19,467 nucleotides of DNA from JAXGTD01 sp040775095 (GTDB lineage Bacteria; Pseudomonadota; Gammaproteobacteria; Chromatiales; Chromatiaceae), in NCBI GenBank assembly GCA_040775095.1, contig JAXGTD010000082.1, positions 1 to 19,467 of the forward strand, written 5' to 3'. The translations under genes and the position numbers were made by a program. The notes under the pieces are model-generated. The model was not told where the DNA came from. It did not search any database and saw nothing but the letters and a program-made list of their open reading frames with translations. Position 1 is the stretch's first letter; each line of letters begins with the position of its first letter. Below are positions 7,696 through 14,909 of the stretch, in pieces.

Positions 7696-9249
7696 ATGCC
7701 TGATCATGGAACCACCGTCCGTCCCACCGGGGGGCGTCGCGATCGCCCGCTCGAGGCGATCGAGGTCGCCTACACGGACGGCGCGGGTGTGCAACAGACA
7801 AGGCGTTTTGGCGCGGCCGTGTTGGTCGGGCGCGGCCAGGACTGTGGGCTGCGGATTGCACACGCCTTGGTCAGTCGGCACCACCTGGCACTGTTTCCCG
7901 AACAGGGCGGCTGGTGGATCCGCGACCTGCAAAGCAGCAACGGGACGCTGGTGGGCGGGCGCCCGATCGACAAGCTCCCCGTGACCGGTACGATGACGGT
8001 GCGGCTCGGCGCCGATGGGCCGGTGATCCGCCTGACGCCTCCCGCGCCGCCGCGTGACGAGCGCCAATCCGACACGATCAAGGACGTCTCCCGACGCTAC
8101 TTCGACCATGAGTCGGAGGAGGGCGCCGGCGAGCACACGATGATGATCCGGCAGGCCTACCGGGACGTGAAGCGCAAACAGCGGCGGGTCTACGCCCTGA
8201 TGCTCTCGCTCGTGCTGCTGCTATTGGCGGTGACCGGGGGCTACGCGCTGTTTCAGCATTTCCAGCTGAACAAGACCCGTGAGCTCGCGAAGGAGACCTT
8301 CTATCAGATGAAGGAGCTGGAGCTGCAGATTGCCGACCTCGAGGCGAATATCGACCGCGATGCCTCATCGGCCGTGCAGGCGCAGATTGCCGAGTCGAAG
8401 CGGCTGCTGGCGGGCATGCGGGAGCGCTACGATGCCTTCGTCAAGGAGGTGCAGGCCAGTCGCATCGTCAAGCTCGGCTCCGAGGACGAGATCATCCTGC
8501 ACATGGCCCGGGTGTTTGGTGAGACCGAGTTGGACCTGCCTGACGACTTCGTCGCCGAGGTCAAGAACTACATCCGTAAGTGGCAGTCCACTCCCCGATT
8601 TGAACGCGCGATTCGGCGCCTTCAGCAAAACGGCTATGCACCGACCATCTATCGGGAGCTGGTCGCGCAGGACCTGCCGCCCCAGTTCATGTACCTCGCG
8701 ATGCAGGAATCGGGCTTTCGCTACGACGCCGTCGGTCCGCCCACCCGCTATGGGCACGCCAAGGGCATGTGGCAGTTCATCCCGGACACGGCCAGGCGCT
8801 ATGGCCTCACGCCGGGGCCGCTGCAGCAACTCGGGCGTTTCGACCCGGAGGACGATCGGCACGATGTCGCGAAGGCCACCAACGCGGCGGCACAGTACCT
8901 GCGCTATATCTACCGAACCGACGCCCAGGCCTCCGGCCTGCTGGTGATGGCCTCGTACAACTGGGGCGAGGGGAACATCATCAAGCGTCTGCGGCAGATG
9001 CCCAAGAACCCGCGGGAGCGCAATTTCTGGAAGCTGCTGCGCGATCACAGGATCCCCAAGGAGACCTACGACTACGTCTTCTATATCTTCTCCGCGGCGG
9101 TCATCGGTGAAAACCCGCGGCTGTTCGGCTTTGATTTCGATAATCCGCTGAGCGGCCTCGAGGGCGGCACCCCGGTGCCTCCGGTGCCTCGATCGGAGCC
9201 GGGCGAAAAGGCGATGGCAAGGTCCGGGGCGCGCGACGGGCAGTCCTAG
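7696..9249 (+). CDS. Membrane-anchored FHA domain / lytic transglycosylase fusion protein
   Basis: A 517-residue protein with four parts. An N-terminal FHA domain (about 20-112) carries the phosphothreonine-binding marks G45-R46, S60-R61-x-H63 and SSNGT (80-84). After a charged linker comes one membrane span at about 165-187. A coiled coil rich in Glu, Gln and Leu follows (about 195-255). A family-1 SLT transglycosylase domain fills about 325-455, with catalytic Glu338 in QESGF, GMWQFIPDTARRYGL, and ASYNWGEGNI for the conserved Asn. The expected topology is FHA in the cytoplasm and enzyme in the periplasm, cutting MurNAc-GlcNAc bonds. The ATG at 7696 is chosen because the FHA domain starts just after it; GGAGG lies 12 nt upstream, a long spacing. 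It faces the same region as a Ser/Thr kinase and a T6SS FHA protein. The domains are certain; the role is inferred. Confidence 0.92.
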   Translation: MPDHGTTVRPTGGRRDRPLEAIEVAYTDGAGVQQTRRFGAAVLVGRGQDCGLRIAHALVSRHHLALFPEQGGWWIRDLQSSNGTLVGGRPIDKLPVTGTMTVRLGADGPVIRLTPPAPPRDERQSDTIKDVSRRYFDHESEEGAGEHTMMIRQAYRDVKRKQRRVYALMLSLVLLLLAVTGGYALFQHFQLNKTRELAKETFYQMKELELQIADLEANIDRDASSAVQAQIAESKRLLAGMRERYDAFVKEVQASRIVKLGSEDEIILHMARVFGETELDLPDDFVAEVKNYIRKWQSTPRFERAIRRLQQNGYAPTIYRELVAQDLPPQFMYLAMQESGFRYDAVGPPTRYGHAKGMWQFIPDTARRYGLTPGPLQQLGRFDPEDDRHDVAKATNAAAQYLRYIYRTDAQASGLLVMASYNWGEGNIIKRLRQMPKNPRERNFWKLLRDHRIPKETYDYVFYIFSAAVIGENPRLFGFDFDNPLSGLEGGTPVPPVPRSEPGEKAMARSGARDGQS

Positions 9250-9367
9250 CCCGGCAGCGGCGGCATGGTTGGCGAGTGGTTGCGAGGGCGCAAGGCCGGC
9301 GCGGTGACAGGCCGGGAGCGGCCCGCTGTTTCGATTGCGGGGCGAAAGCCGGCGGATCGATAAAACG

Positions 9368-9396
9368 TTGCATTTCCACGATACTGGGTAATAATT
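9368..9396 (+). promoter_or_regulatory. Candidate sigma-70 promoter of the autotransporter gene
   Basis: TTGCAT (9368-9373) and ATAATT (9391-9396) are separated by 17 bp in an AT-rich island within a GC-rich genome. The distance to the ATG at 9611 implies a leader of about 205 nt. The match is moderate and judged by eye. Confidence 0.38.
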
Positions 9397-9532
9397 GCGA
9401 CAGTAGGGCCGGTGGGCACTGCCGGATACCAAGCATCCTAGTGCGTTTTTAGCTTCAGGACGCGGCAATCGGACGCATCCGTTGCCGGTTAGCAACGTTG
9501 TGATTGCAAGTGACTCACGATCGGTTGGTCGT

Positions 9533-9558
9533 CCGAGGCGAACCGCCGGTCGCCTCGG
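9533..9558 (+). repeat. Perfect 9-bp hairpin in the autotransporter leader
   Basis: CCGAGGCGA (9533-9541) pairs exactly with TCGCCTCGG (9550-9558) around an 8-nt loop; one GU and one GC pair can extend it to 11 bp. No T-run follows, so termination is unlikely. It sits about 50 nt before the start codon and may be an RNA structure or an operator. Confidence 0.5.
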
Positions 9559-9610
9559 GCACTCACGCTGACGTCATTCATCGACCTCCGCCTGCTTCGG
9601 GAGCCAAGCT

Positions 9611-12600
9611 ATGCATCGTCAAGACAGTGCACACTCGCGTTTGGTTACGGACTGGGGGCGCACGGGGCTGATACGTCTCGTCGGGGCCCTGTTTCTCGCC
9701 CTCTTCGCGCTGCCATCCTGGGCGCTCACCCTGTCCCCCCACGGTCTGGTCGAGAAGACCCTGACACCGGGAGGCGAGGTGAGCCAGACGTTCTTTGCAA
9801 CGCTGGGCGCGGGAGAAACACTCCAGGGCTGGGACTTCACGGGGCAGGGCACGTTTACCGATCACGGGCTGCAGGGGGAATACCGTTTCACAGACCCGGG
9901 TGACCTGCAGCATTGCGACATGGTTGACGGGCCGGTGAAAGGGATCGCGGCCGGCATTGACGTCAATGGCTTGTTCGGTGGCGAGAGTCCCGTCACCGAT
10001 GGGGCGCTCATCAGTATCCGTTACCTGGATCCGCTGAGCCTTGCCGACCCGGGCGCGTCACTCTCGGGGCCCCCCGGTGCGACGGTGTCGTTTACGACAT
10101 CGTTCTCTGGTGGTCGCGCGCCGTTCTCCGCAACCGTGTCGCTCCCGGGCGCGACGACCAGTATCTCCGGCACACAACTGACCTACACCTACCAGATTCC
10201 CCTCGACGCGACCGCGGGGACCTTGAGCGACAGGGTCACCCTGAGTGGCCAGAGCACGGTCTGCGGCGGCGACTCGGCGAGCATCGCCGTCAGCATCCAG
10301 GTCCTGCCAGGCCTCAGCGTCTCGCCGTCCGCACTGAGCCTGGCCGGCGCGCCTGGCACCCAGGTGACCGGGCAGTTGCAGGTCAGCGGCGGCGCCGTGC
10401 CCTATTCGGCCGCGGCCGAGCGCGGCCAGGTCAGCGTCAATGGAGGCGTCGTCGACTACAGCTACGACATCCCCGCCGGGGCCACCGGCCCGTTGTCCGA
10501 CCGCATTCGGGTCACCGACTACTATGGTTCTGTCATCGCGGTACCGGTGACCATCGATGTGACCCCGCTGCCGGATCCGTTGGCGGTCTCGCCGGCGCAA
10601 CTCGTGCTGACGGGAGAGGCCGGCACCCGGGTGACCGGGCAGTTGCAGGTCAGCGGCGGCATCCCGCCGTACGGCGCCGCGGCCCGGAGCGGCCAGGTCA
10701 GCGTCAGTGGTGATGTCGTTCACTACAGCTACGACATTCCGCCTGGGGCCACCGGCCGGTTGTCCGACAGCATCCGGGTCACCGACGACGACGGGGCGGC
10801 CGTCGATGTGCCGGTGACCATCGATGTGGCACCCCCGCCGGCGGACCTCGTGGTCTCTCCGGCCCAGCTCACGTTGACGGGGGATCCTGGTACCCGGGTG
10901 ACCGGACAACTGCAGGTCAGTGGCGGTGTCCTGCCCTATTCGGCCAGGGCCGAGACCGGCCAGGTCAGCGTCAATGGGATGGCTGTCAATTACAGCTACA
11001 ACATCCCTGGCGGGGCCATCGGCTCGCTGTCGGATCGGGTCACCGTATCCGACGCGCAAGGCGTGAGCCGTATCGTCCCTGTCACCATCGTTGTCAGGGC
11101 GCAGATCGGCGTCTCACCCTCCCCGCTGGAGCTTTCCAGCCTTTCGCTGGTCGGTGTCGAGGGCAAGGCGAGCAAGTCCTTTGAGGTCAGTGGCGGTACT
11201 CCCCCCTACAGCCTCGCTGTTGCCAGCGGTGGCAGCGGGCGCGTGGATCCGGCGCGCCTGGATGCCCCGGGCAGCGCCACCTACAGTGTCGCGATCCCGG
11301 CCAACTCCACGGCGACCACCATCAGTGACCAGGTGCTGATCACCGATGCCGGCGGTCTGCAGGTCAAGTTGCCGGTGAGCGTCGACGTTGCCGCCTCGGA
11401 TACGCTGTCGAGCCAGCCCGGACTGACACCGAACGAGCAGAACGTCGCGCAGGCGATCGAGACCGTCTGCCCCCAACTCTCGTTGATGACCAACCGCACG
11501 GCCGACCAGGAGGACCTGTTCCAGCAGTGCTCGCAGATGCTGGAGAACGCCTCCAGCAGCGGCATTCCGAACACGCTCAACGAGGTGACCACCGAGAAGG
11601 CGCGGGCCGCGACCAGTGCCGCCGTCGAGACCGGCAATCAGCAATTGTCCAACATCGGCTCGCGTCTGGCCGCGCTACGTGGTGGCGCGACTGGCCTCAG
11701 TCTGCGCGGCCTATCGTTCAACGTCGATGGTCAACCGATGCCCGTGGAGCAGATCGCCGGTGCCGCTACCTCGGCACTGACCGGGGGTGCCGCGAGCGGC
11801 GACAGTTCGTTCGGACGCTGGGGTTTCTTCCTGAACGGCGCGTTCAACTTCGGCAACAAGGACACCACCATCAACGAGACGGGCTTTGATTTCAGCACCG
11901 CCGGGGTCACGGCGGGTGCCGACTACCGTTTCACCGACAAGCTCATCGCCGGCGGTGCGATCGGATACGGAAACAGCGACGTCTCGTTCGATTCCAACGG
12001 CGGCGGCCTGGATACACAGACCTGGACGCTGGCCGCCTATGGCACCTACAACTGGACCGATCGGGCCTATGTCGATGCCATCGTCGAGTACGGATGGCAC
12101 AGCTATGACTCGACCCGCAACATCAGTTATCAGGTGGCATCGACCACCAGCCCGGTCAATCGGCGTGCCAATGCCGACTACGATGGCAGCCAGTTCGGCG
12201 CCAGTATCGGGGCCGGATATGACTTCGACAATGGGCCGCTGTCCTACGGCGTCTACGGCCGGGCGGGTTACATCCAGGTCGACGTGAACGGGTACCGGGA
12301 GACGGGCGCGGGTGGTCTGAATCTTCAGCTCGACGGCTTCGATTCGACCTCGGTGACGACGACGCTCGGCGCGCGCATCTCGCGCGTCTTCAACACCAGC
12401 ACGGCGGTGCTGGTCCCCCAGGCCCGGGTGGAATGGGAGCACGAATACGACGACGACGCCAGTTCGCTGGTTGCCCGCTTCGCCGCCGATCCGACGGCCG
12501 TCGCATTCGGTATCGAGACCGATAGCCCGGACAGCGATTACTTCCGCCTCGGACTGGGCCTCTCGGCGGTGTTCCCGCATGGCCTGTCCACCTTCTTCAA

Positions 12601-12676
12601 CTATGAGGCGCTTCTCGACAAGAGCGACTGGACAGACAATCTCATCGATGCGGGGATGCGCTGGGAGTTCTACTGA
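9611..12676 (+). CDS. Type V autotransporter with Ig-like repeat passenger
   Basis: A 1021-residue secreted outer-membrane protein. The signal peptide (about 1-38, ending LFALPSWA) is preceded by a long charged N-region. A Ser/Thr/Gly-rich N-terminal domain follows. Then come about five Ig-like repeats of 86-95 residues, each with a GG-x-x-PY turn, YSYDIP or similar, and LSDRI/RVTD; the last four start near residues 235, 324, 413 and 499. A helical linker (about 610-715) contains TVCPQLSLMTNRTADQEDLF and a second Cys (QQCSQML), a segment seen before the barrel in many proteobacterial autotransporters. Residues about 733-1021 are the 12-stranded autotransporter barrel, ending in the aromatic MRWEFY. 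The passenger is probably a surface-exposed stalk or adhesin. The ATG is supported by GGGAG 7 nt upstream. Confidence 0.9.
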   Translation: MHRQDSAHSRLVTDWGRTGLIRLVGALFLALFALPSWALTLSPHGLVEKTLTPGGEVSQTFFATLGAGETLQGWDFTGQGTFTDHGLQGEYRFTDPGDLQHCDMVDGPVKGIAAGIDVNGLFGGESPVTDGALISIRYLDPLSLADPGASLSGPPGATVSFTTSFSGGRAPFSATVSLPGATTSISGTQLTYTYQIPLDATAGTLSDRVTLSGQSTVCGGDSASIAVSIQVLPGLSVSPSALSLAGAPGTQVTGQLQVSGGAVPYSAAAERGQVSVNGGVVDYSYDIPAGATGPLSDRIRVTDYYGSVIAVPVTIDVTPLPDPLAVSPAQLVLTGEAGTRVTGQLQVSGGIPPYGAAARSGQVSVSGDVVHYSYDIPPGATGRLSDSIRVTDDDGAAVDVPVTIDVAPPPADLVVSPAQLTLTGDPGTRVTGQLQVSGGVLPYSARAETGQVSVNGMAVNYSYNIPGGAIGSLSDRVTVSDAQGVSRIVPVTIVVRAQIGVSPSPLELSSLSLVGVEGKASKSFEVSGGTPPYSLAVASGGSGRVDPARLDAPGSATYSVAIPANSTATTISDQVLITDAGGLQVKLPVSVDVAASDTLSSQPGLTPNEQNVAQAIETVCPQLSLMTNRTADQEDLFQQCSQMLENASSSGIPNTLNEVTTEKARAATSAAVETGNQQLSNIGSRLAALRGGATGLSLRGLSFNVDGQPMPVEQIAGAATSALTGGAASGDSSFGRWGFFLNGAFNFGNKDTTINETGFDFSTAGVTAGADYRFTDKLIAGGAIGYGNSDVSFDSNGGGLDTQTWTLAAYGTYNWTDRAYVDAIVEYGWHSYDSTRNISYQVASTTSPVNRRANADYDGSQFGASIGAGYDFDNGPLSYGVYGRAGYIQVDVNGYRETGAGGLNLQLDGFDSTSVTTTLGARISRVFNTSTAVLVPQARVEWEHEYDDDASSLVARFAADPTAVAFGIETDSPDSDYFRLGLGLSAVFPHGLSTFFNYEALLDKSDWTDNLIDAGMRWEFY
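10313..11104 (+). repeat. Three tandem Ig-repeat units of 267, 267 and 258 bp
   Basis: Units begin at 10313, 10580 and 10847, each encoding 86-89 residues opening with V-S-P-[SA]-x-L. The DNA is also close: the block encoding VTGQLQVSGG is almost the same in all three copies, with only a few synonymous changes in the third. More diverged units precede (from about 10048) and follow (from 11105). This suggests recent duplication or gene conversion within the passenger. Confidence 0.85.
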
Positions 12677-12679
12677 GCG

Positions 12680-12695
12680 CCCGCGCCGTCGCGGG
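12680..12695 (+). terminator. GC hairpin right after the autotransporter stop
   Basis: CCCGCG (12680-12685) and CGCGGG (12690-12695) form a 6-bp stem with a tetraloop, 3 nt after the TGA. A longer alternative pairs 12678-12684 with 12697-12703. There is no T-run. It could act together with the large inverted repeat at 12754-12797 to end transcription. Confidence 0.35.
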
Positions 12696-12753
12696 GGCGG
12701 GCGTTGTCGCTCCCCCCGCAACGAGCCGATATCCCGCGCCGACCGACTGGCCC

Positions 12754-12797
12754 AACCCCTGACGCCGCTTTGAGGAATCACGGCGGCGTCAGGGGTT
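12754..12797. terminator. Perfect 15-bp inverted repeat between convergent genes, probable bidirectional terminator
   Basis: AACCCCTGACGCCGC (12754-12768) and GCGGCGTCAGGGGTT (12783-12797) are exact complements with a 14-nt loop. It lies between the convergent autotransporter and hydrolase genes. The right arm contains the last two codons and the stop of the hydrolase gene (stop at 12789-12791). Neither side has a T-run, so Rho-assisted or structure-based termination in both directions is the best reading. Confidence 0.55.
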
Positions 12798-13619
12798 CAT
12801 CCGTCTGATGTCGGCCAGTACCCCTGGCCAGAGCCCCTCCCAGCAGCAACGGTGATCGCCGGGCCTGGCCGCGACGACGATATGCGGGTCGGGCGGGCCG
12901 AGTGCCGCGCGAACCAGCGAGGGTGGCACGTTCTGGTCGGCTTCACCGACCAGATGTAACTGGGCGATGGTCGTTGGCAGGGGCGGCCGTCGGGCCGGAT
13001 TGAGTGACCCGGTCAGGGGCGAGTAGCCGTGTCGTGTGGTCCATGCGTCGATGTCGAGGTTTGCGTCAATGCTGACCAGCATGCGCACTTCAGGCAGGCG
13101 CTCGGCGATCAGCCATGCCAGAACGCCGCCCCCGCTGTACCCGATCAGCACCAGGTTGCGGTAGCCGGTTTGCGAGACAAAGCTCCGCAACGCGGCGCTC
13201 ATGGATGCCACCACCGCCTCGGAGTATCGGGCGCTGGTCCAGAGCGATGCGTCGCAGCCGTTGGCATGGGCGAGCCCGTGATAGCAAGGTCTGCCAAGGA
13301 AAAGGCTCGGGCTCGGGTCCATGGCCATGAGTCGCAGCGCGATCGGGTTTCTCGGTGTCGGGTCCGCGGCGATGCGGGTTCGCGTGATCCACGGGGTCCC
13401 GTCACCGGAGAGGTAGACATGGAGCGTCGTCTTGGATCCGCTTGCCGGGTTGAAATAGATGACGTGCTCGAACGGCTCCCCGTGCAGTAGCCGCTTCTCC
13501 AGACCGGCGCGCGCGGCCAGGTGCTCCGCGTTTACCGCCTGCTCCGCGCATGCGCCCAGCAGCGCGGTGCAGCACAGGAGGACGACCACCCCAAGCGGAA
13601 GGGGTGATCGAGCGAGCAT
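12789..13619 (-). CDS. Alpha/beta-hydrolase-fold lipoprotein
   Basis: A 276-residue protein with a lipoprotein signal (MLARSPLPLG, hydrophobic core, lipobox LGAC, Cys24). The fold shows GYSGGG (160-165, nucleophile Ser162), an acid candidate Asp228 in LVGEADQNVP and His256 in GDHRCCW. It has several cysteines (112, 122, 258, 259) that could form disulfides in the periplasm. The domain probably hydrolyses an ester or thioester or acts as a lipase or esterase; the substrate is unknown. The start at 13619 gives a compact signal peptide. An ATG at 13676 with AAGG upstream is an alternative that would add 19 residues. It is divergent from the Sel1 lipoprotein gene at 13857 and converges on the autotransporter. 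Confidence 0.83.
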   Translation of the reverse strand: MLARSPLPLGVVVLLCCTALLGACAEQAVNAEHLAARAGLEKRLLHGEPFEHVIYFNPASGSKTTLHVYLSGDGTPWITRTRIAADPTPRNPIALRLMAMDPSPSLFLGRPCYHGLAHANGCDASLWTSARYSEAVVASMSAALRSFVSQTGYRNLVLIGYSGGGVLAWLIAERLPEVRMLVSIDANLDIDAWTTRHGYSPLTGSLNPARRPPLPTTIAQLHLVGEADQNVPPSLVRAALGPPDPHIVVAARPGDHRCCWEGLWPGVLADIRRMNP

Positions 13620-13856
13620 CCGCAGAACGCCGGTGCTGCTGTCATCCAAGCCGCGCAAACCCTTATTGTCACGCATCGATCCCGCCTTCAGCTCGCATCT
13701 GCGATGGGCCGGTGTCACGGCGCCGCGCCGGTGCGCGGGGCAGACCCCGCGGATGGACTGGCGGCTCGCGCACGAGGCCGGCGGATACACCTACCACGCC
13801 GCGCGGCGAATAGGCTAAGCTCCAGTGTACTTGGCAACCTCTCGGTGCAGGGCAAC

Positions 13857-14825
13857 ATGAGCACGACCAGGGCGCGAATCATTGCTTACAGTCTCGTGTC
13901 TGGCATGCTGTCGCTCTCGGCGGCATGCGTGTCCACGTCTGTCAATGACGGGGCTGGCGCCGGGAGCTCATCCCTGCAGGCCGCGCCCGGGGCCGGCATC
14001 CAGGATTACGTGTTGGTCGACTGCCTGTTGCCCGGGCAGATTCGCCGGCTCGGCACCAGCATGACCTATCTGACGCCGCGGCGCTCGGTGAAGGCCACGC
14101 AGCAGGATTGTGCGATCCGCGGCGGTGAGTATGTCCTCTTTGATCGCTCCGACTATGGCAGCGCGCTGCAGGTACTGCTGCCGAAGGCGCGTGCCGGGGA
14201 CGTCGTTGCCCAGACCTACGTAGGCGAAATCTACGAAAAGGGGCTCGGTATCGCCGGTCCGGACTATGCCGAGGCGGCCAGCTGGTACCGCAAGGCGGCC
14301 GAGAACAACCATGGCCCGGCCCAGACGAGCCTGGGGTCGCTCTACGAGCGCGGTCTCGGGGTGCCGAAGGACAAGGCGGCCGCGTTGGACTGGTATCGGC
14401 GCGCCACGGGGCTGAGCGAGGACCGCCTGATCTTCGAGTCGCAGCTCAAGGCGGAACGCGATGCCTTCAACCGGGAGATCGCCCTGCGCAACCAGGTGGC
14501 CTCGTCGCTGCGCCAAAGGCTCCAACAGGCAAGACAGCGTTCGGCCCAGGCCCCCGCCGCGGGCACGACAAAGGTGGCCGCGGCGCCCGATACAGCCGCT
14601 TTGGAGCGGCTGATGGAGAGTCAACGGCGTGATGCGCAACGTGAGGCCGAGCTGAAGGCAAAAGAGCTCCACGCCGTCCAGGAACTGAAGGCGAGCGAGG
14701 CGAGCACGGGGGCGGACAAGGGTGTGGATGGCAAGGCCGCGCAGGCGGGCAAGCTCGAGCTGAGTCTGAGACAGCAGTATGACGGGCTGCTCGACACCTC
14801 GCGTCGTCTGGTGGCCTCGAAATAG
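13857..14825 (+). CDS. Sel1-repeat lipoprotein with C-terminal coiled coil
   Basis: A 322-residue protein with a signal peptide and a likely lipidation site (LSAAC, Cys24; the residue at -3 is Ser, so the lipobox is not ideal). Residues 50-98 form a distinct block, YVLVDCLLPGQIRRLG then YLTPRRS and DCAIRGGEYVLFDR, with Cys56 and Cys85. Two Sel1 repeats follow at about 112-149 and 152-187 (AQTYVGEIYEKGLG; AQTSLGSLYERGLGV). The rest (about 195-322) is charged helix, probably coiled coil (LRQRLQQARQR; RDAQREAELKAKE). Sel1 repeats are protein-binding scaffolds. The ATG at 13857 has CAGGG just upstream and is the only start that puts the signal first. The gene converges on the kinase gene with 84 bp between. 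Confidence 0.87.
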   Translation: MSTTRARIIAYSLVSGMLSLSAACVSTSVNDGAGAGSSSLQAAPGAGIQDYVLVDCLLPGQIRRLGTSMTYLTPRRSVKATQQDCAIRGGEYVLFDRSDYGSALQVLLPKARAGDVVAQTYVGEIYEKGLGIAGPDYAEAASWYRKAAENNHGPAQTSLGSLYERGLGVPKDKAAALDWYRRATGLSEDRLIFESQLKAERDAFNREIALRNQVASSLRQRLQQARQRSAQAPAAGTTKVAAAPDTAALERLMESQRRDAQREAELKAKELHAVQELKASEASTGADKGVDGKAAQAGKLELSLRQQYDGLLDTSRRLVASK

Positions 14826-14840
14826 CGCCCGTCCGGCGCT
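14824..14840 (+). terminator. Small hairpin overlapping the Sel1 gene stop
   Basis: AGCGCC (14824-14829) pairs with GGCGCT (14835-14840) around a 5-nt loop, beginning within the TAG stop. A second 6-bp stem, TCGACG (14863-14868) with CGTCGA (14874-14879), lies in the same convergent gap. Neither has a T-run. Confidence 0.3.
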
Positions 14841-14909
14841 CCTGCAATTGAAGATCGCGGCCTCGACGGGTCTCGTCGAACCTGTCTGGAGACCTGTGTC
14901 CGTGGATGG

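Larger units (their letters stand above)
9250..9610 (+). other. 361-bp leader region of the autotransporter gene
   Basis: No gene is seen. The left end is the tail of the transglycosylase gene's surroundings, with no clear terminator. The middle holds an unusually AT-rich patch with a candidate promoter (9368-9396). The right half, which would be the 5' untranslated RNA of about 200 nt, holds two inverted repeats: 9480-9485 with 9492-9497 (6 bp) and a stronger one at 9533-9558. GGGAG at 9599-9603 is 7 nt before the autotransporter ATG and is a good ribosome site. Confidence 0.5.

Noticed and set aside
11711..12781. A 356-codon minus-strand open frame under the autotransporter barrel.
   Set aside because: It overlaps the recognisable beta-barrel and has no protein-like pattern of its own.
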